From Armatimonadota bacterium (lineage in GTDB: Bacteria > Armatimonadota > Fimbriimonadia > Fimbriimonadales > Fimbriimonadaceae), in assembly GCA_022563855.1 (NCBI GenBank), contig JADFMN010000002.1, forward strand, positions 310,001 through 374,000: a stretch of DNA of 64,000 bases, read 5' to 3'. Position numbers and translations under genes: made by a program. Shown one piece after another: positions 24,377-33,449 of this stretch. The notes below the pieces were generated by a model, which was not told where the DNA came from, did no database searches, and saw nothing but the letters and a program-made list of their open reading frames with translations. The stretch's first letter is position 1. Every line of letters begins with the position of its first letter.

Positions 24377-25623
24377 TGCGTGTGCTGGTGATCGGATCGG
24401 GCGGTCGCGAACACGCGCTTTGCTGGAAGCTCGGCCAAGAGGCGGAGGTGCTTTGCGCGCCAGGCAACGCCGGAATCGCCGAGACCTGCGACGTGGAGAA
24501 AGTCGCGCCGGAAGACAGCGCGGCGGTTGTCGAGCTTGCCAAGCGCAGCGAGGTCGACCTGGTCGTGATCGGCCCGGAGGGGCCGCTGATCGCCGGGCTG
24601 GCCGACGAGCTGCGGTCAGCGGGGATCGCCGCGTTCGGGCCGGGCAGGGATGGGGCTGTGCTCGAGGGCTCCAAGGCGTTCAGCAAGCGCATGATGATCG
24701 AGGCAGGAGTGCCGACTGCCGAGTACGGCGACTTCACCGACGTGGATGACGCCATCGCATTTGCAGCAAAGATGTTCGACCGGGGCAAGAGCGTTGCGGT
24801 CAAAGCCAGCGGTGCTGCGCTCGGTAAAGGCGTCGCGATCTGCCACACGCTTGAGGAAGCGCGCGCCGCGCTGCAAGCGACGATGGTCGATCGGGTTTTC
24901 GGCGCAGCCGGCGAAACCGTCGTCGTCGAGGAGTGCCTGTACGGAAAGGAGTTCAGCCTGCTGACCCTGGTATCCGGCGACAGCTCTTGGTCCTTGCCCG
25001 TCGCTCAAGATTACAAGCGGGCGTTCAACGGCGATCGCGGCCCGAACACCGGCGGCATGGGTGCTTACTCGCCGGTGGAATGGCTTTCTAACGGTCTGCT
25101 GCACGAGACGGAGGAGCGCGTCGTCGCGCCGATGCTTGCCGCGATGAAGAAGCGCGGAATCGACTTTCGCGGAGTGCTGTACAGCGGCCTGATGGTGTCG
25201 GACGGCAAACCGTTCTGCTTGGAGTACAACGTCCGGTTCGGCGACCCGGAGACACAGACGATACTGCGGCGGCTCGGCAGCGGGTTCGCGGAGGCTCTGC
25301 GCGCGGTGGCCGCCGGTGAGCCGGTGCCCGAGGTCGAAGTGCTGCCCGAAGCGGCGATCACCGTCGTCATGGCGAGCGAGGGGTATCCGGGCAAGTATCC
25401 GAAGGGGAAGAAGCTGCTCGTGCCGAGCGAACTGCCCGGCGAAGTCGTCGTGTTCCATGCCGGTACCTCGTTGCTGATGCACGACGTGGTCACCAGCGGA
25501 GGACGAGTGCTAGGCGTCTCGGCGACCGGCGGGGACATTGAATCTGCACGGGCGACGGCGTACCGCGCGGTCGAGGACATTCAGTTCGCCGGAAGGCAGT
25601 ACCGCACCGATATCGGCGCGTAA
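24376..25623 (+). CDS. purD: phosphoribosylamine-glycine ligase (GARS)
   Basis: 415-residue ATP-grasp enzyme of purine synthesis joining phosphoribosylamine and glycine. N-terminal VLVIGSGGREHALCWKL, the DLVVIGPEGPLIAGL segment, the ATP-grasp region AVKASGAALGKGV, and NTGGMGAYSP with YNVRFGDPETQ. ATG 24376 overlaps the recR TGA by one base (TGATG); GTG one codon earlier is possible. Standard length. purB lies 4 kb downstream. Confidence 0.96.
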   Translation: MRVLVIGSGGREHALCWKLGQEAEVLCAPGNAGIAETCDVEKVAPEDSAAVVELAKRSEVDLVVIGPEGPLIAGLADELRSAGIAAFGPGRDGAVLEGSKAFSKRMMIEAGVPTAEYGDFTDVDDAIAFAAKMFDRGKSVAVKASGAALGKGVAICHTLEEARAALQATMVDRVFGAAGETVVVEECLYGKEFSLLTLVSGDSSWSLPVAQDYKRAFNGDRGPNTGGMGAYSPVEWLSNGLLHETEERVVAPMLAAMKKRGIDFRGVLYSGLMVSDGKPFCLEYNVRFGDPETQTILRRLGSGFAEALRAVAAGEPVPEVEVLPEAAITVVMASEGYPGKYPKGKKLLVPSELPGEVVVFHAGTSLLMHDVVTSGGRVLGVSATGGDIESARATAYRAVEDIQFAGRQYRTDIGA

Positions 25624-25632
25624 AGTTTCTGA

Positions 25633-25638
25633 TACACT
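25633..25638 (+). promoter_or_regulatory. -10 box for the tandem secreted-protein genes
   Basis: TGATACACT contains an extended -10 (TG-N-TACACT), with TACACT six bases before ATG 25645. Likely a leaderless transcript. Confidence 0.5.
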
Positions 25639-25644
25639 GAAGGC

Positions 25645-26850
25645 ATGATCGCCAGCGTCGCGTTCGCGCTTCTGGTCTTGCCACAGGCTGGCCTGTCGCA
25701 GCAGCGCGACGTGCCCGACGGCCTGAACGCGATCGTCGCGTATCAGCAGGCGGCCGCGATTCTCAGGCAGGAACCGTTGTGGAGCATCCAACGGAGCATC
25801 CAACGGAGCTATGAGATCTACGACTTGGAATCGCGCCGGATGCTTTTGCCAAGGATCGCGCGCGTCCACGGTGCGGTGCGGGTTGGAAACAAGCGACCGT
25901 ATGCTTTGACAAGGCTTGACCCCAACGTAGACTTGAGCGGTTTTTCAGATTACTCCAATTATAAGGAGGTCGCCATGGCGCTTGTAAGTTATGCGCAGGT
26001 GCTGATGGCGGACGGCAATACGAACAAGGCGTTTGAAGTGCTGATGGACGTGGACGTCATGGCCGACAGAATCGGGGTTTCAGCGACCTTGCTCCCTTAC
26101 TATGTCGGCAATGCGATGCATAGCATATCACGCTGGGGGATAAACAGCAATCTACAGAGGATGTCGCTTCCGGCAGCTGAGTACATTTTGGCCAACGTCA
26201 CACCTCCGGAATCACACAACGACGACATGAAGAGCGTCATCATCCGCGAATCTCAGTACGGCCGAGCGAAATCGTTGGCGCTTCTTTCGACTATGTACAC
26301 GTCTCGGGCCGACTTCATCACGGACTTGACAGACGAGTTCGGCAGGCCCCCGACAAGTCAAGAAGTCGATACCGCGTTGCGTGAGTTTGAAGAGATGAAG
26401 AGCGCTTTGCAGCGGCCGAATCCTCGGATTCAGGAGCTGGCGGCGGTCATCGACATGCCGGAAAGCGAATGGTGGCAAGCGTCATCGTGGATAGCCGATT
26501 CTGCAAACGACGAAAACAGCATTGACGACAATGAGATTAACCTCACATCCCAATTCTATCAAATACTGGTGCGAAACCGGGCTATAACGCGGTTGCTAAG
26601 GCTGCACGCGCACATCACGCGTTACTACTGGCTCAACGGGCGGCTGCCAGTCGATCTTGGCCAGCTCGATCAAAACGCTGACGCGACCGATCCCTTGACA
26701 GGCGAGTTCTTCAAGTATGAGATACGCGGCGAGAAGTACGACTTGTACAGCCTAGGGACTGGCAGTTCCGGCCCGATCGCGCTCGTGAGAGGCCCTAATT
26801 CCGGCTTTCCAATCAGTCCGGACGACCCGTCGGTCAGGGAGGAGAACTAG
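25645..26850 (+). CDS. secreted protein, first of three tandem paralogues
   Basis: 401-residue protein with a short N-terminal signal-like segment (IASVAFALLVLPQAGLSQ). Mostly helical (LVSYAQVLMADGNTNKAFEVLMDVDVMADR resembles a TPR hairpin). The C-terminus carries RLLRLHAHITRYYWLNGRLP, DPLTGEFFKYE and KYDLYSLGTG, the DP-x-G..Y/YDLYS-G ending found in GspG-like pseudopilins and many planctomycetal secreted proteins. The next gene, one base downstream, is a clear paralogue. No family name or function recognised. Confidence 0.75.
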   Translation: MIASVAFALLVLPQAGLSQQRDVPDGLNAIVAYQQAAAILRQEPLWSIQRSIQRSYEIYDLESRRMLLPRIARVHGAVRVGNKRPYALTRLDPNVDLSGFSDYSNYKEVAMALVSYAQVLMADGNTNKAFEVLMDVDVMADRIGVSATLLPYYVGNAMHSISRWGINSNLQRMSLPAAEYILANVTPPESHNDDMKSVIIRESQYGRAKSLALLSTMYTSRADFITDLTDEFGRPPTSQEVDTALREFEEMKSALQRPNPRIQELAAVIDMPESEWWQASSWIADSANDENSIDDNEINLTSQFYQILVRNRAITRLLRLHAHITRYYWLNGRLPVDLGQLDQNADATDPLTGEFFKYEIRGEKYDLYSLGTGSSGPIALVRGPNSGFPISPDDPSVREEN

Positions 26851-26851
26851 C

Positions 26852-28039
26852 GTGAGCGCGTTGATCGTATTTATGGTTCTTGGCCTGTCGCAGCAGCGCG
26901 ACGTGCCTGACGATCTGAACGCGATGGTCGAGTACCGCCGCGCGGCGGACCTGCTGTCGCAGGAGCCGCTGGCTAGCATTTACGATGCCATCGCACCGGG
27001 TTACGAGAGTTTCGACCTGAGTGCGCGCCGAAGACTGACTCCGCGCATCGTTCGCGTTTATGAAGCCGTGCAGTCCGGCAACGCACGACCGTATGCAGTA
27101 TCGTATGTCGATCCGAGCGACTTAGGTCTTGGAATCGTGGGTTTATCGCAGATTAAGGCGACTGCCAAGGCGCTTGTCAATTACTCCGAGGTCTTGATGG
27201 CTGACGGCAAGCCGAACAAGGCGTTCGAAGTGCTGGTCGCCGTGTACATCATGGCAGGTAAGGTCGGGTTCTCAGCAGACATCATCCACAATCTGGTCGG
27301 TGTGGCGATTCAGGCTATAGCTGTTGGGCCGATGGACAGAAATCTTCAGCAGCTTACGCTGCCAGCAGCAGAGCATATTCTCGCTAACGTCCCCCTTCCT
27401 GAGTCGTCGAACGATGCGTTGAAGGCGCTCATTATTCGCAGCGATGCTAATGACAGAGCCCGTACTCTCAGTTTGATTTCATCGCTGTACGCCAAGCGTT
27501 CCGAATTGATCAAGGAGCTGACCGACGAGCTTGGCAGACCTCCGAGCAGCGAGGAGGTGGACGACCGAATTCGCGTCTACGAGAACGTCAAGCTCGCCTT
27601 GGAGCTAGCAAGCCAAAGAGCTCTTGACGCGACGGACGTCGTGGACTTGCCAGAAGATGCGTGGTGGCAAGAGGCGTCGCGCTTGACGAAGATCGAGGAC
27701 GAGGCAGCAGACTACAACGAGTTCAGTTTTGCGCTCCCAAAGGCGTTCATTAGAGTGACGCTGAGAAACCGAACGGTTGCGCGATTGCTGCGTCTCCACG
27801 CGCACATCGCGAAGTACTACTGGACGCACGGGCGACTGCCAACGAGCCTGGATCAGCTCGGCCAGGATGATGCGATCCTCGACCCGGTGGCGGGAGGTCG
27901 CTTCGAATACGAGCTTCTCGGAGAAAAGTACGATTTATATAGCCGGGGATTCGGCCCATATGGGCCCATCCACCTCGCCGGTATGCCGCCGATCGGCCCA
28001 AGCGATCCCGACGACCCGTCGGCAAAGGAGAAAAAATAA
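26852..28039 (+). CDS. secreted protein, second of three tandem paralogues
   Basis: 395 residues. GTG start with GGGAGGAG upstream overlapping the previous gene's end. The N-terminal SALIVFMVLGLSQQRDVPDDLNAMVEYRRAA aligns with the first copy (LSQQRDVPDGLNAIVAYQQAA), and the match continues to the end: EVLMADGKPNKAFEVL, LTDELGRPPSSEEV, RLLRLHAHIAKYYWTHGRLP, DPVAGGRFEYE, KYDLYSRG. The N-terminal helix is short, so export is likely but not certain. Function unknown. Confidence 0.75.
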   Translation: MSALIVFMVLGLSQQRDVPDDLNAMVEYRRAADLLSQEPLASIYDAIAPGYESFDLSARRRLTPRIVRVYEAVQSGNARPYAVSYVDPSDLGLGIVGLSQIKATAKALVNYSEVLMADGKPNKAFEVLVAVYIMAGKVGFSADIIHNLVGVAIQAIAVGPMDRNLQQLTLPAAEHILANVPLPESSNDALKALIIRSDANDRARTLSLISSLYAKRSELIKELTDELGRPPSSEEVDDRIRVYENVKLALELASQRALDATDVVDLPEDAWWQEASRLTKIEDEAADYNEFSFALPKAFIRVTLRNRTVARLLRLHAHIAKYYWTHGRLPTSLDQLGQDDAILDPVAGGRFEYELLGEKYDLYSRGFGPYGPIHLAGMPPIGPSDPDDPSAKEKK

Positions 28040-28040
28040 C

Positions 28041-29297
28041 ATGACCGCGCTCATCATTCTTTTCGCGGCGGTCGTGCCGCAACAAGCCAGCCAGTCGCTC
28101 TACTCCAGGATCGTGCAGAACCCGACCGGGCGGAACGGTTACGAAGAGTACGTGATGGCGGCTGATCGAGTGATCGTCGGCGATTTACGAGAGGCCGTTG
28201 ATGCGATCGACATCGACGACGGTGAATCAACTCGTCTAGCGCGCATCAAGATCGTGTTCGACAAGTCTCACGATATCGCAAGGTTGATCACCACCGGAAA
28301 CCGGAAGTCCTCGTACTATCCGAACGCGATGAACTTCGAGACGTTACTTCCAGAACTCGGACAGTTCCGTATTGTCAGCCGCGTGCTGGCCGCGCGCGCA
28401 GAGTGGCAGTTCTCGCAAGGTCAACCGAACGAAGCGATCGAAACGACGGTCGATCTCATGGCGTTTTCAGAGGGTGTCGCAGGTGCCGGCCCGGTAATCC
28501 ACTATCTCATCGGCACGGCCGGGAAGAACAACGCCCTGGGCTCGTTGTCCAAGCACCGCGGCAGAATCGCTCTGCCAGGTGCGGCAGACCTTCAGTTGTT
28601 CGGGCAGTGGGCACTAGAAAGACCGAGCCCCCTTCTCGCCGCCTTGCGCACCGAGTATGAGGGAATCATTGCTAGCATGGATGGCTTGCTCACAAATCGG
28701 GAGTTAACCGGCATAGCGCCGGAACTTAAAAAGCAGCTTCAGGAGATGTCGGCAGTTAGATGGGCGCTCATCAAGGATGAGACCGTTTTTGCATTAACAC
28801 AGACCTACGATGCACGAATGGCCATGATGGATCAGCCGGAGTCTGAGTGGGAGAGCATAGCGGAGCAAATCGGTACCGTTGCAAAACTGGCAGATCCGGT
28901 CGCGCAACTTGTTTTCGAGTCAATCCTGCCAATGAATATGCGCATAGAAAAGTATGAGCTAGTCCGCAGGGCACAGTTTAGGCTGCTGGTTTTGCACGCT
29001 GGGATCATTCAGTACAAGTGGACGCACGGGAAGCGGACTTACGGGCAACTCCCTGATTCACTCGCCGACCTGGACGTTCCGATTTCGATCATCGACCCGC
29101 TGACGGGAGAGCCGTTCAAGTACGAGTTGGTTGACGACGAATACGATCTTTACAGCGAAGGCACGCCGGGAACAGGAAGGATCGACCTGAACTGGCGCTC
29201 CACTTCTTCAAGTAACGAACTGATGCCGCCGAACCTCGCTATGTTAAGCCGTGCTTCTTCTTCCACGACTTCGGCCACTCGCCTTGGTACGCCTTGA
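28041..29297 (+). CDS. secreted protein, third and most divergent tandem paralogue
   Basis: 418 residues, starting two bases after the second copy. The N-terminus TALIILFAAVVPQQASQ is signal-like. It retains the paralogue plan but only the C-terminus aligns easily: HAGIIQYKWTHGKRTYGQLPDSL, DPLTGEPFKYEL, EYDLYSEGTPG. It has a ~30-residue Ser/Thr/Pro tail that overlaps the minus-strand gene at 29239 by 59 bases, possibly after loss of an earlier stop. Confidence 0.75.
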   Translation: MTALIILFAAVVPQQASQSLYSRIVQNPTGRNGYEEYVMAADRVIVGDLREAVDAIDIDDGESTRLARIKIVFDKSHDIARLITTGNRKSSYYPNAMNFETLLPELGQFRIVSRVLAARAEWQFSQGQPNEAIETTVDLMAFSEGVAGAGPVIHYLIGTAGKNNALGSLSKHRGRIALPGAADLQLFGQWALERPSPLLAALRTEYEGIIASMDGLLTNRELTGIAPELKKQLQEMSAVRWALIKDETVFALTQTYDARMAMMDQPESEWESIAEQIGTVAKLADPVAQLVFESILPMNMRIEKYELVRRAQFRLLVLHAGIIQYKWTHGKRTYGQLPDSLADLDVPISIIDPLTGEPFKYELVDDEYDLYSEGTPGTGRIDLNWRSTSSSNELMPPNLAMLSRASSSTTSATRLGTP

Positions 29298-29697
29298 TCG
29301 CCTGCCCGATCGAGACGATCGTGTTGATGAAGCCGAGCAGCAGGAGCAACAGGTAGCTGATCAGCATCTTGATCCCTGCGGAGAGCAGCTCCTTGATCCA
29401 GTCGACGTTTTCCAGCCCCTCTTGGTAGACGCCTACAACGTGCACGATCGTGAAGGTCAGAGAAATAGCGATCGCCAGTCCGATGAAAACGTTCAGCCAG
29501 AGCGTCTCGACCAGGGACTGCCGCGCGTGCGCCGCGACGTAGACGGCCTTCTTGCGCGTAAAGAGATAAGCGCCGATTGGGAAGAGGATCGGGGCGAAGA
29601 TCGCACCGACGTGAACCGCCGCTCCGCCGAGGCGCTCGCGCGCGTTCGGCCTGGGCAGCGTCAATCCTGTTTCGGGCGGGGGGCTCACCGTCTCCAT
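29239..29697 (-). CDS. DUF4870-like membrane protein
   Basis: 152-residue protein with about three transmembrane segments (VGAIFAPILFPIGAYLF, LWLNVFIGLAIAISLTFTIV, LISYLLLLLLGFINTIVSI). The pattern HVGAIFAPILFPIGAYLF-RKKAVYVAAHARQSL matches the small DUF4870 family of unknown function. ATG 29697 is preferred over upstream in-frame codons, which give low-complexity Arg/Ser sequence. The 3' end overlaps the convergent gene by 59 bases. Confidence 0.8.
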   Translation of the reverse strand: METVSPPPETGLTLPRPNARERLGGAAVHVGAIFAPILFPIGAYLFTRKKAVYVAAHARQSLVETLWLNVFIGLAIAISLTFTIVHVVGVYQEGLENVDWIKELLSAGIKMLISYLLLLLLGFINTIVSIGQAIKAYQGEWPKSWKKKHGLT

Positions 29698-29741
29698 CGG
29701 TCGCAAGCGCCAGTGTACCAAGGGGTACGATAAGGGTGCCG

Positions 29742-31010
29742 ATGATCGACCGCTACACGACGCCCTCGATGTCCGAAATCTGGAGCCGCAAGGCGAAGTA
29801 CGCACGCTGGATGGAGGTCGAAATCGCGATCTGCGAGGCGCACGCCGAAGATGGCACGATCCCCGAAGAGGACCTGCGGCAGATCAAGGAGAGCGCGGCG
29901 TTCGACCTGAAAAGGTGCGACGAAATCGAGAAGGAGACGCGGCACGACCTCGCTGCGTTCGTTCGCAATCTCGACGAGAGCATCGGCCCCGCCGGTCGGT
30001 GGATTCACTTTGGCGTCACGAGCTACGACGTGATCGACACCGCGCTCGGCATGATGCTTCGCGACTCGTGCGACGTGCTCATCAAATCGGGCAAGGATCT
30101 CGGCGCAGAGATAAAGCGACTAGAGAAGGAGCATGCCAACACTCCGATGATCGGTCGCACACACGGCATCCACGCCGAGCCGATCACGTTCGGCTTCAAG
30201 TGTGCGTCGTGGAGGGAGGAGCTTCAGCGCAACGTGCAAAGGCTCGAAGACGTCCGGGAGCAGGTCGCTTTTGGAAAGGTCAGCGGCGCGGTCGGTATCC
30301 ACGCGCACGTGTCGCCAGAGATGGAAAAGCGCGTATGCGAATCGCTGGGATTGAAACCGGAGCCGGTCAGCACGCAGATCATCAACCGCGACCGGCACGC
30401 GCTGTTCTTGAACACTCTTGCGCTGCTCGGCGCAGGGCTGGAGCGCATCGCGACGGAGCTGAGGAACTTACAGCGAACGGAAATTCTCGAGGTGCAGGAG
30501 TCGTTCGCAAGCGGGCAGACCGGCAGCAGCGCAATGCCGCACAAGCGCAACCCGTGGAGCAGCGAGACGGTCGTCGGGCTGTCGCGGCTGCTGCGCTCGA
30601 ACGCGCACGCGATGCTCGAGGGCGTCGCCACTTGGCACGAGCGCGATCTCACCAACAGCAGCCTCGAGCGGGTCGTGTTGCCGGATTCGTGCCACCTCGC
30701 ACACTTCATGCTGGTGCGGGTGCAGAGCATCCTGTCCGGGCTGATCGTGAAGCCGGAGAACATGGAGCTGAACATGCGTAAGATGGGCGACCTCATTTAC
30801 AGCGAGCACCTGATGACTGCGCTCATTCGGAGCGGCCTGGGGCGAAAACAGGCTTACAGAATCGCCCAGCGGAACGCCGAAAAGGCGTGGGACGGCCAGG
30901 ACTTCAGGGCGAGCGTCGCTACGGATCCTGAGGTTAGCGCGAACCTGGACGAGGAGCAGCTAGAGGCGGTCTTCAGTCTGGAACACCATCTTAGAAACGC
31001 GCCACGATAG
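29742..31010 (+). CDS. purB: adenylosuccinate lyase
   Basis: 422-residue enzyme that cleaves adenylosuccinate and SAICAR in purine synthesis. Fumarase/aspartase superfamily: RWIHFGVTSYDVIDTAL, IGRTHGIHAEPITFGFK (catalytic His) and the signature loop SGQTGSSAMPHKRNPWSSE. AAGGG lies seven bases before ATG 29742, and TACGAT ten bases before. The last 57 bases plus a segment of the signature loop recur in degenerate form at 33317-33411, showing that this gene once formed part of a tandem duplication. Confidence 0.97.
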   Translation: MIDRYTTPSMSEIWSRKAKYARWMEVEIAICEAHAEDGTIPEEDLRQIKESAAFDLKRCDEIEKETRHDLAAFVRNLDESIGPAGRWIHFGVTSYDVIDTALGMMLRDSCDVLIKSGKDLGAEIKRLEKEHANTPMIGRTHGIHAEPITFGFKCASWREELQRNVQRLEDVREQVAFGKVSGAVGIHAHVSPEMEKRVCESLGLKPEPVSTQIINRDRHALFLNTLALLGAGLERIATELRNLQRTEILEVQESFASGQTGSSAMPHKRNPWSSETVVGLSRLLRSNAHAMLEGVATWHERDLTNSSLERVVLPDSCHLAHFMLVRVQSILSGLIVKPENMELNMRKMGDLIYSEHLMTALIRSGLGRKQAYRIAQRNAEKAWDGQDFRASVATDPEVSANLDEEQLEAVFSLEHHLRNAPR

Positions 31011-31034
31011 GCGACCAACCGGCCGGAAAGGTTG

Positions 31035-31040
31035 TAGAAT
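31035..31040 (+). promoter_or_regulatory. -10 box before first 750-residue gene
   Basis: TAGAAT, eight bases before ATG 31049; AGGTGAG directly abuts the ATG, too close to act as a ribosome site. The same arrangement is duplicated at 33436-33441. Confidence 0.45.
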
Positions 31041-31048
31041 TAGGTGAG

Positions 31049-33307
31049 ATGAGAATTCGAGGCCTCTCCGTCCTGTTCGCCGTCGGCGCCCTTGGCTTGG
31101 GGGCGGTTTGCTCTGCCCAGACCGAGTCTAAGACCGTGACGTACTCGACCGTCGCAAAGACAGCCGACAAAGTGATCGCAGATATCGCGGCTGAAACTGG
31201 CGAGCAGCTGGAGGTAACCAAGGACGCTCTGCGCCACGTCCTGGTCTTGCACGTCGTAGACGTGCCGCTCGACGAGCTTCTCGACCGGATCGCGACTGTC
31301 ACTTCGTCAAGGTGGACGAAGGAGAGCGACGGTCGACGAACTCTGAGGCCGGACCAGCCGCTGCGGCGGCGTCTTGAGCGAGAGGCTCAGCAGGAAAGAG
31401 CCGCTGCGATTCAACAATCGATCACGAAAATACAGAAGCAGCTGCAGGAAGCCGGCGAACAGGAGTACGGGGCCGGGACGGACACGATGTTTCGCCGAAT
31501 CAGCCCGATGTCGACGCCGGGAAGCGTTGCTCTGGCTAAATTGACCGTGCTACTGCGGCCAGCGGATATCGCAGGGATCAAAAACGGTCAACGAATCGTC
31601 TACTCGACTTCGCCGAACCGGATGCAGCGATCGCTCGGTGGCAACGCGGTCACCTCGATCCTCGACAATTTGGTGGCTGAGCACAATGCCTGGCATCGCA
31701 GCACGGCACAGCAGCGCGAAGAAGAGAGGATTGAGATAGAGAAGAAACTCGTTCTGACGGGGGAGGCAGCAGCGATATTCATGATGACGATCTATGCTCA
31801 GGAACCGAAGCTAATCGATTCTTCTGTAGACGAAGCGCTGCTCGTAGTTGAGCGGGGTGCACCAGGGCAACTAGGTTGGAACGGAGGAATCTCAGTCAGC
31901 CTGTCGCTGCTCGATGCAACCGGCAACGTGCTGCTGTCAGAAGAGATGGGCTTGGGCTCGTCATCTTTTGACAATGATGAATCGGCGGCGACGTCGGGCG
32001 GCGAGTTGGAAGGCGAGGGTGACGAAGAGGTCGACGAATCCGACACCGCGCCTGTGAAGTTCCGTGATATCTCCGTGCAGGTCGCGCGTGTGATTCAGCG
32101 ATTCTCGTTCGAGGGCGGCCCGCCCGAGATTGCGCCGGACGTACTCAAAATCTTCACGTCTCCAGTGCAGAACGAACCGCTGTCGTTCGCTGAATCCGAC
32201 GGCCTTCTGGCCGTCGCTAAGGCGAAGGGTTGGAACTTGGTCGCGAACGTGCCGGACGACTTCGACCTCTCACGTCTGGCGCTGGCAGAGGGGGAAACCA
32301 CCGTCGGCACCGTTTTGGAGGTCATAGGAGGCGACAGCAACGTGGAAGCGATGCTCGATGGCGATTGGTACTCCCTCGTGCCCGCCAACCCGGTTTTGTC
32401 GTTGACGGAACGTCTTGACCGTGCAGCGATGCAAACGTATGTTTCGGGAGTGCGGGCAAGAGGCTACACATTGCTGGACGACATGGCGTTCCTTGCCAGC
32501 AGAATGTCCGAAGAAGCTTCCAGAACGCACGCGGCGCAAGCAATTCGGCTCAGCGGGCATCCGATGGACTTGACGAGTGTGGGCCGCGAGGGGCTTTGGG
32601 AGACGCTGCGATTCTGGGGTTTGCTAAGCTCCGGAGTCAAGCAGAGCCTGCTGCGAGGCGAGTCGCTCAACTTCAATCAGCTCGGCACAGCGGCGCGCGA
32701 TCAAGTCTCAAAGATGGTGTACGGCAGCGGCGCTAACTTAATACCGCGCGCACAGTTGGCAGAGGAGCGGGGCATGACGATGTGGGATCGGCTCGCTACA
32801 CGCAGAATGTCGGGGCAGAGCATAGCAAGCTATCTTAACGAGCCGACGGAGGTCATGCCGGAGGGCCTTCCTGCTATGGGCTCGATCAGCATCAACGTGA
32901 CATCGGGCGGACTCGCAGTGATGGCAAAGCGCGGTTCCAGCAACATGGGTTTCTTCCAAGCCGTGGGCGCAGAAGAGATTGCAACGACTCAGTTCCTGCA
33001 GGATCTAGCAGACAAAGCTGGCAGGGATATGGGGATTTCAAATCTGGGAACGTTCAAGATCGGTACGCGGAACAAATTGCAGATCATGTTTCATCTGTCA
33101 CAAGAGGCGGTGATGGCTCGCTCGCTGAACGATGACTCGATCGAGCCTGGCGCGAGAGTCGTGCGGCTGACCGATTTGCCGGTTGATTTCGCCGCGGAAG
33201 TCAATGCGATCAAGGCTGTGCTGGCCAAGTCACCGTTCGTGACAATGCTGATGATGGGGTTCGGTAGCGCTCAAGGGGCAAAACCGCCGGAGTACGATGG
33301 CCATTAG
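31049..33307 (+). CDS. secreted protein with STN-like N-terminus, first of two tandem paralogues
   Basis: 752-residue protein with signal peptide (MRIRGLSVLFAVGALGLGAVCSAQ). Residues ~35-90 (KVIADIAAETGEQLEV, HVLVLHVVDVPLDELLDRIATVTSSRW) have the pattern of the secretin/TonB short N-terminal (STN) domain; this is my inference. A charged coiled-coil-like segment follows (REAQQERAAAIQQSITKIQKQL), then an Asp/Glu-rich linker near residue 320. No transmembrane barrel or secretin domain is recognised. About 70 percent similar by eye to the gene at 33450. Function unknown. Confidence 0.8.
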   Translation: MRIRGLSVLFAVGALGLGAVCSAQTESKTVTYSTVAKTADKVIADIAAETGEQLEVTKDALRHVLVLHVVDVPLDELLDRIATVTSSRWTKESDGRRTLRPDQPLRRRLEREAQQERAAAIQQSITKIQKQLQEAGEQEYGAGTDTMFRRISPMSTPGSVALAKLTVLLRPADIAGIKNGQRIVYSTSPNRMQRSLGGNAVTSILDNLVAEHNAWHRSTAQQREEERIEIEKKLVLTGEAAAIFMMTIYAQEPKLIDSSVDEALLVVERGAPGQLGWNGGISVSLSLLDATGNVLLSEEMGLGSSSFDNDESAATSGGELEGEGDEEVDESDTAPVKFRDISVQVARVIQRFSFEGGPPEIAPDVLKIFTSPVQNEPLSFAESDGLLAVAKAKGWNLVANVPDDFDLSRLALAEGETTVGTVLEVIGGDSNVEAMLDGDWYSLVPANPVLSLTERLDRAAMQTYVSGVRARGYTLLDDMAFLASRMSEEASRTHAAQAIRLSGHPMDLTSVGREGLWETLRFWGLLSSGVKQSLLRGESLNFNQLGTAARDQVSKMVYGSGANLIPRAQLAEERGMTMWDRLATRRMSGQSIASYLNEPTEVMPEGLPAMGSISINVTSGGLAVMAKRGSSNMGFFQAVGAEEIATTQFLQDLADKAGRDMGISNLGTFKIGTRNKLQIMFHLSQEAVMARSLNDDSIEPGARVVRLTDLPVDFAAEVNAIKAVLAKSPFVTMLMMGFGSAQGAKPPEYDGH

Positions 33308-33316
33308 GAGAAGCTT

Positions 33317-33411
33317 GGCAACAGTAGCGTGATGCCGAACGAGCGTAACCCGTGGAGCAGCTAGAGGAAGTTTTTAGCCTGGAACACCATCTTAGAAACG
33401 CGCCAAGATAG
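33317..33411 (+). pseudogene. purB remnant between the tandem paralogues
   Basis: Bases 33317-33361 match the purB signature-loop codons (30522-30563): ATGCCG-AC-AGCG-AACCCGTGGAGCAGC. Bases 33355-33411 match the purB 3' end (30954-31010) through the stop codon. The two pieces join at GAGCAGC, which occurs at 30557-30563 and 30954-30960 in intact purB, so a 397-base deletion between those repeats explains the junction; it also shifts the frame. This is the scar of a duplicated purB. Confidence 0.88.
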
Positions 33412-33435
33412 GCAACCAACCGGCCGGAAAGGTTG

Positions 33436-33441
33436 TAGAAT
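33436..33441 (+). promoter_or_regulatory. -10 box before second 750-residue gene
   Basis: TAGAAT, eight bases before ATG 33450, part of the ~90-base segment duplicated from upstream of the first copy. Confidence 0.45.
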
Positions 33442-33449
33442 TACGTGAG

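Noticed and set aside
31049-33307. Secretin or TonB-dependent receptor assignment for the 750-residue proteins
   Set aside because: Only the N-terminal STN-like pattern is seen; no secretin, plug or beta-barrel signatures.
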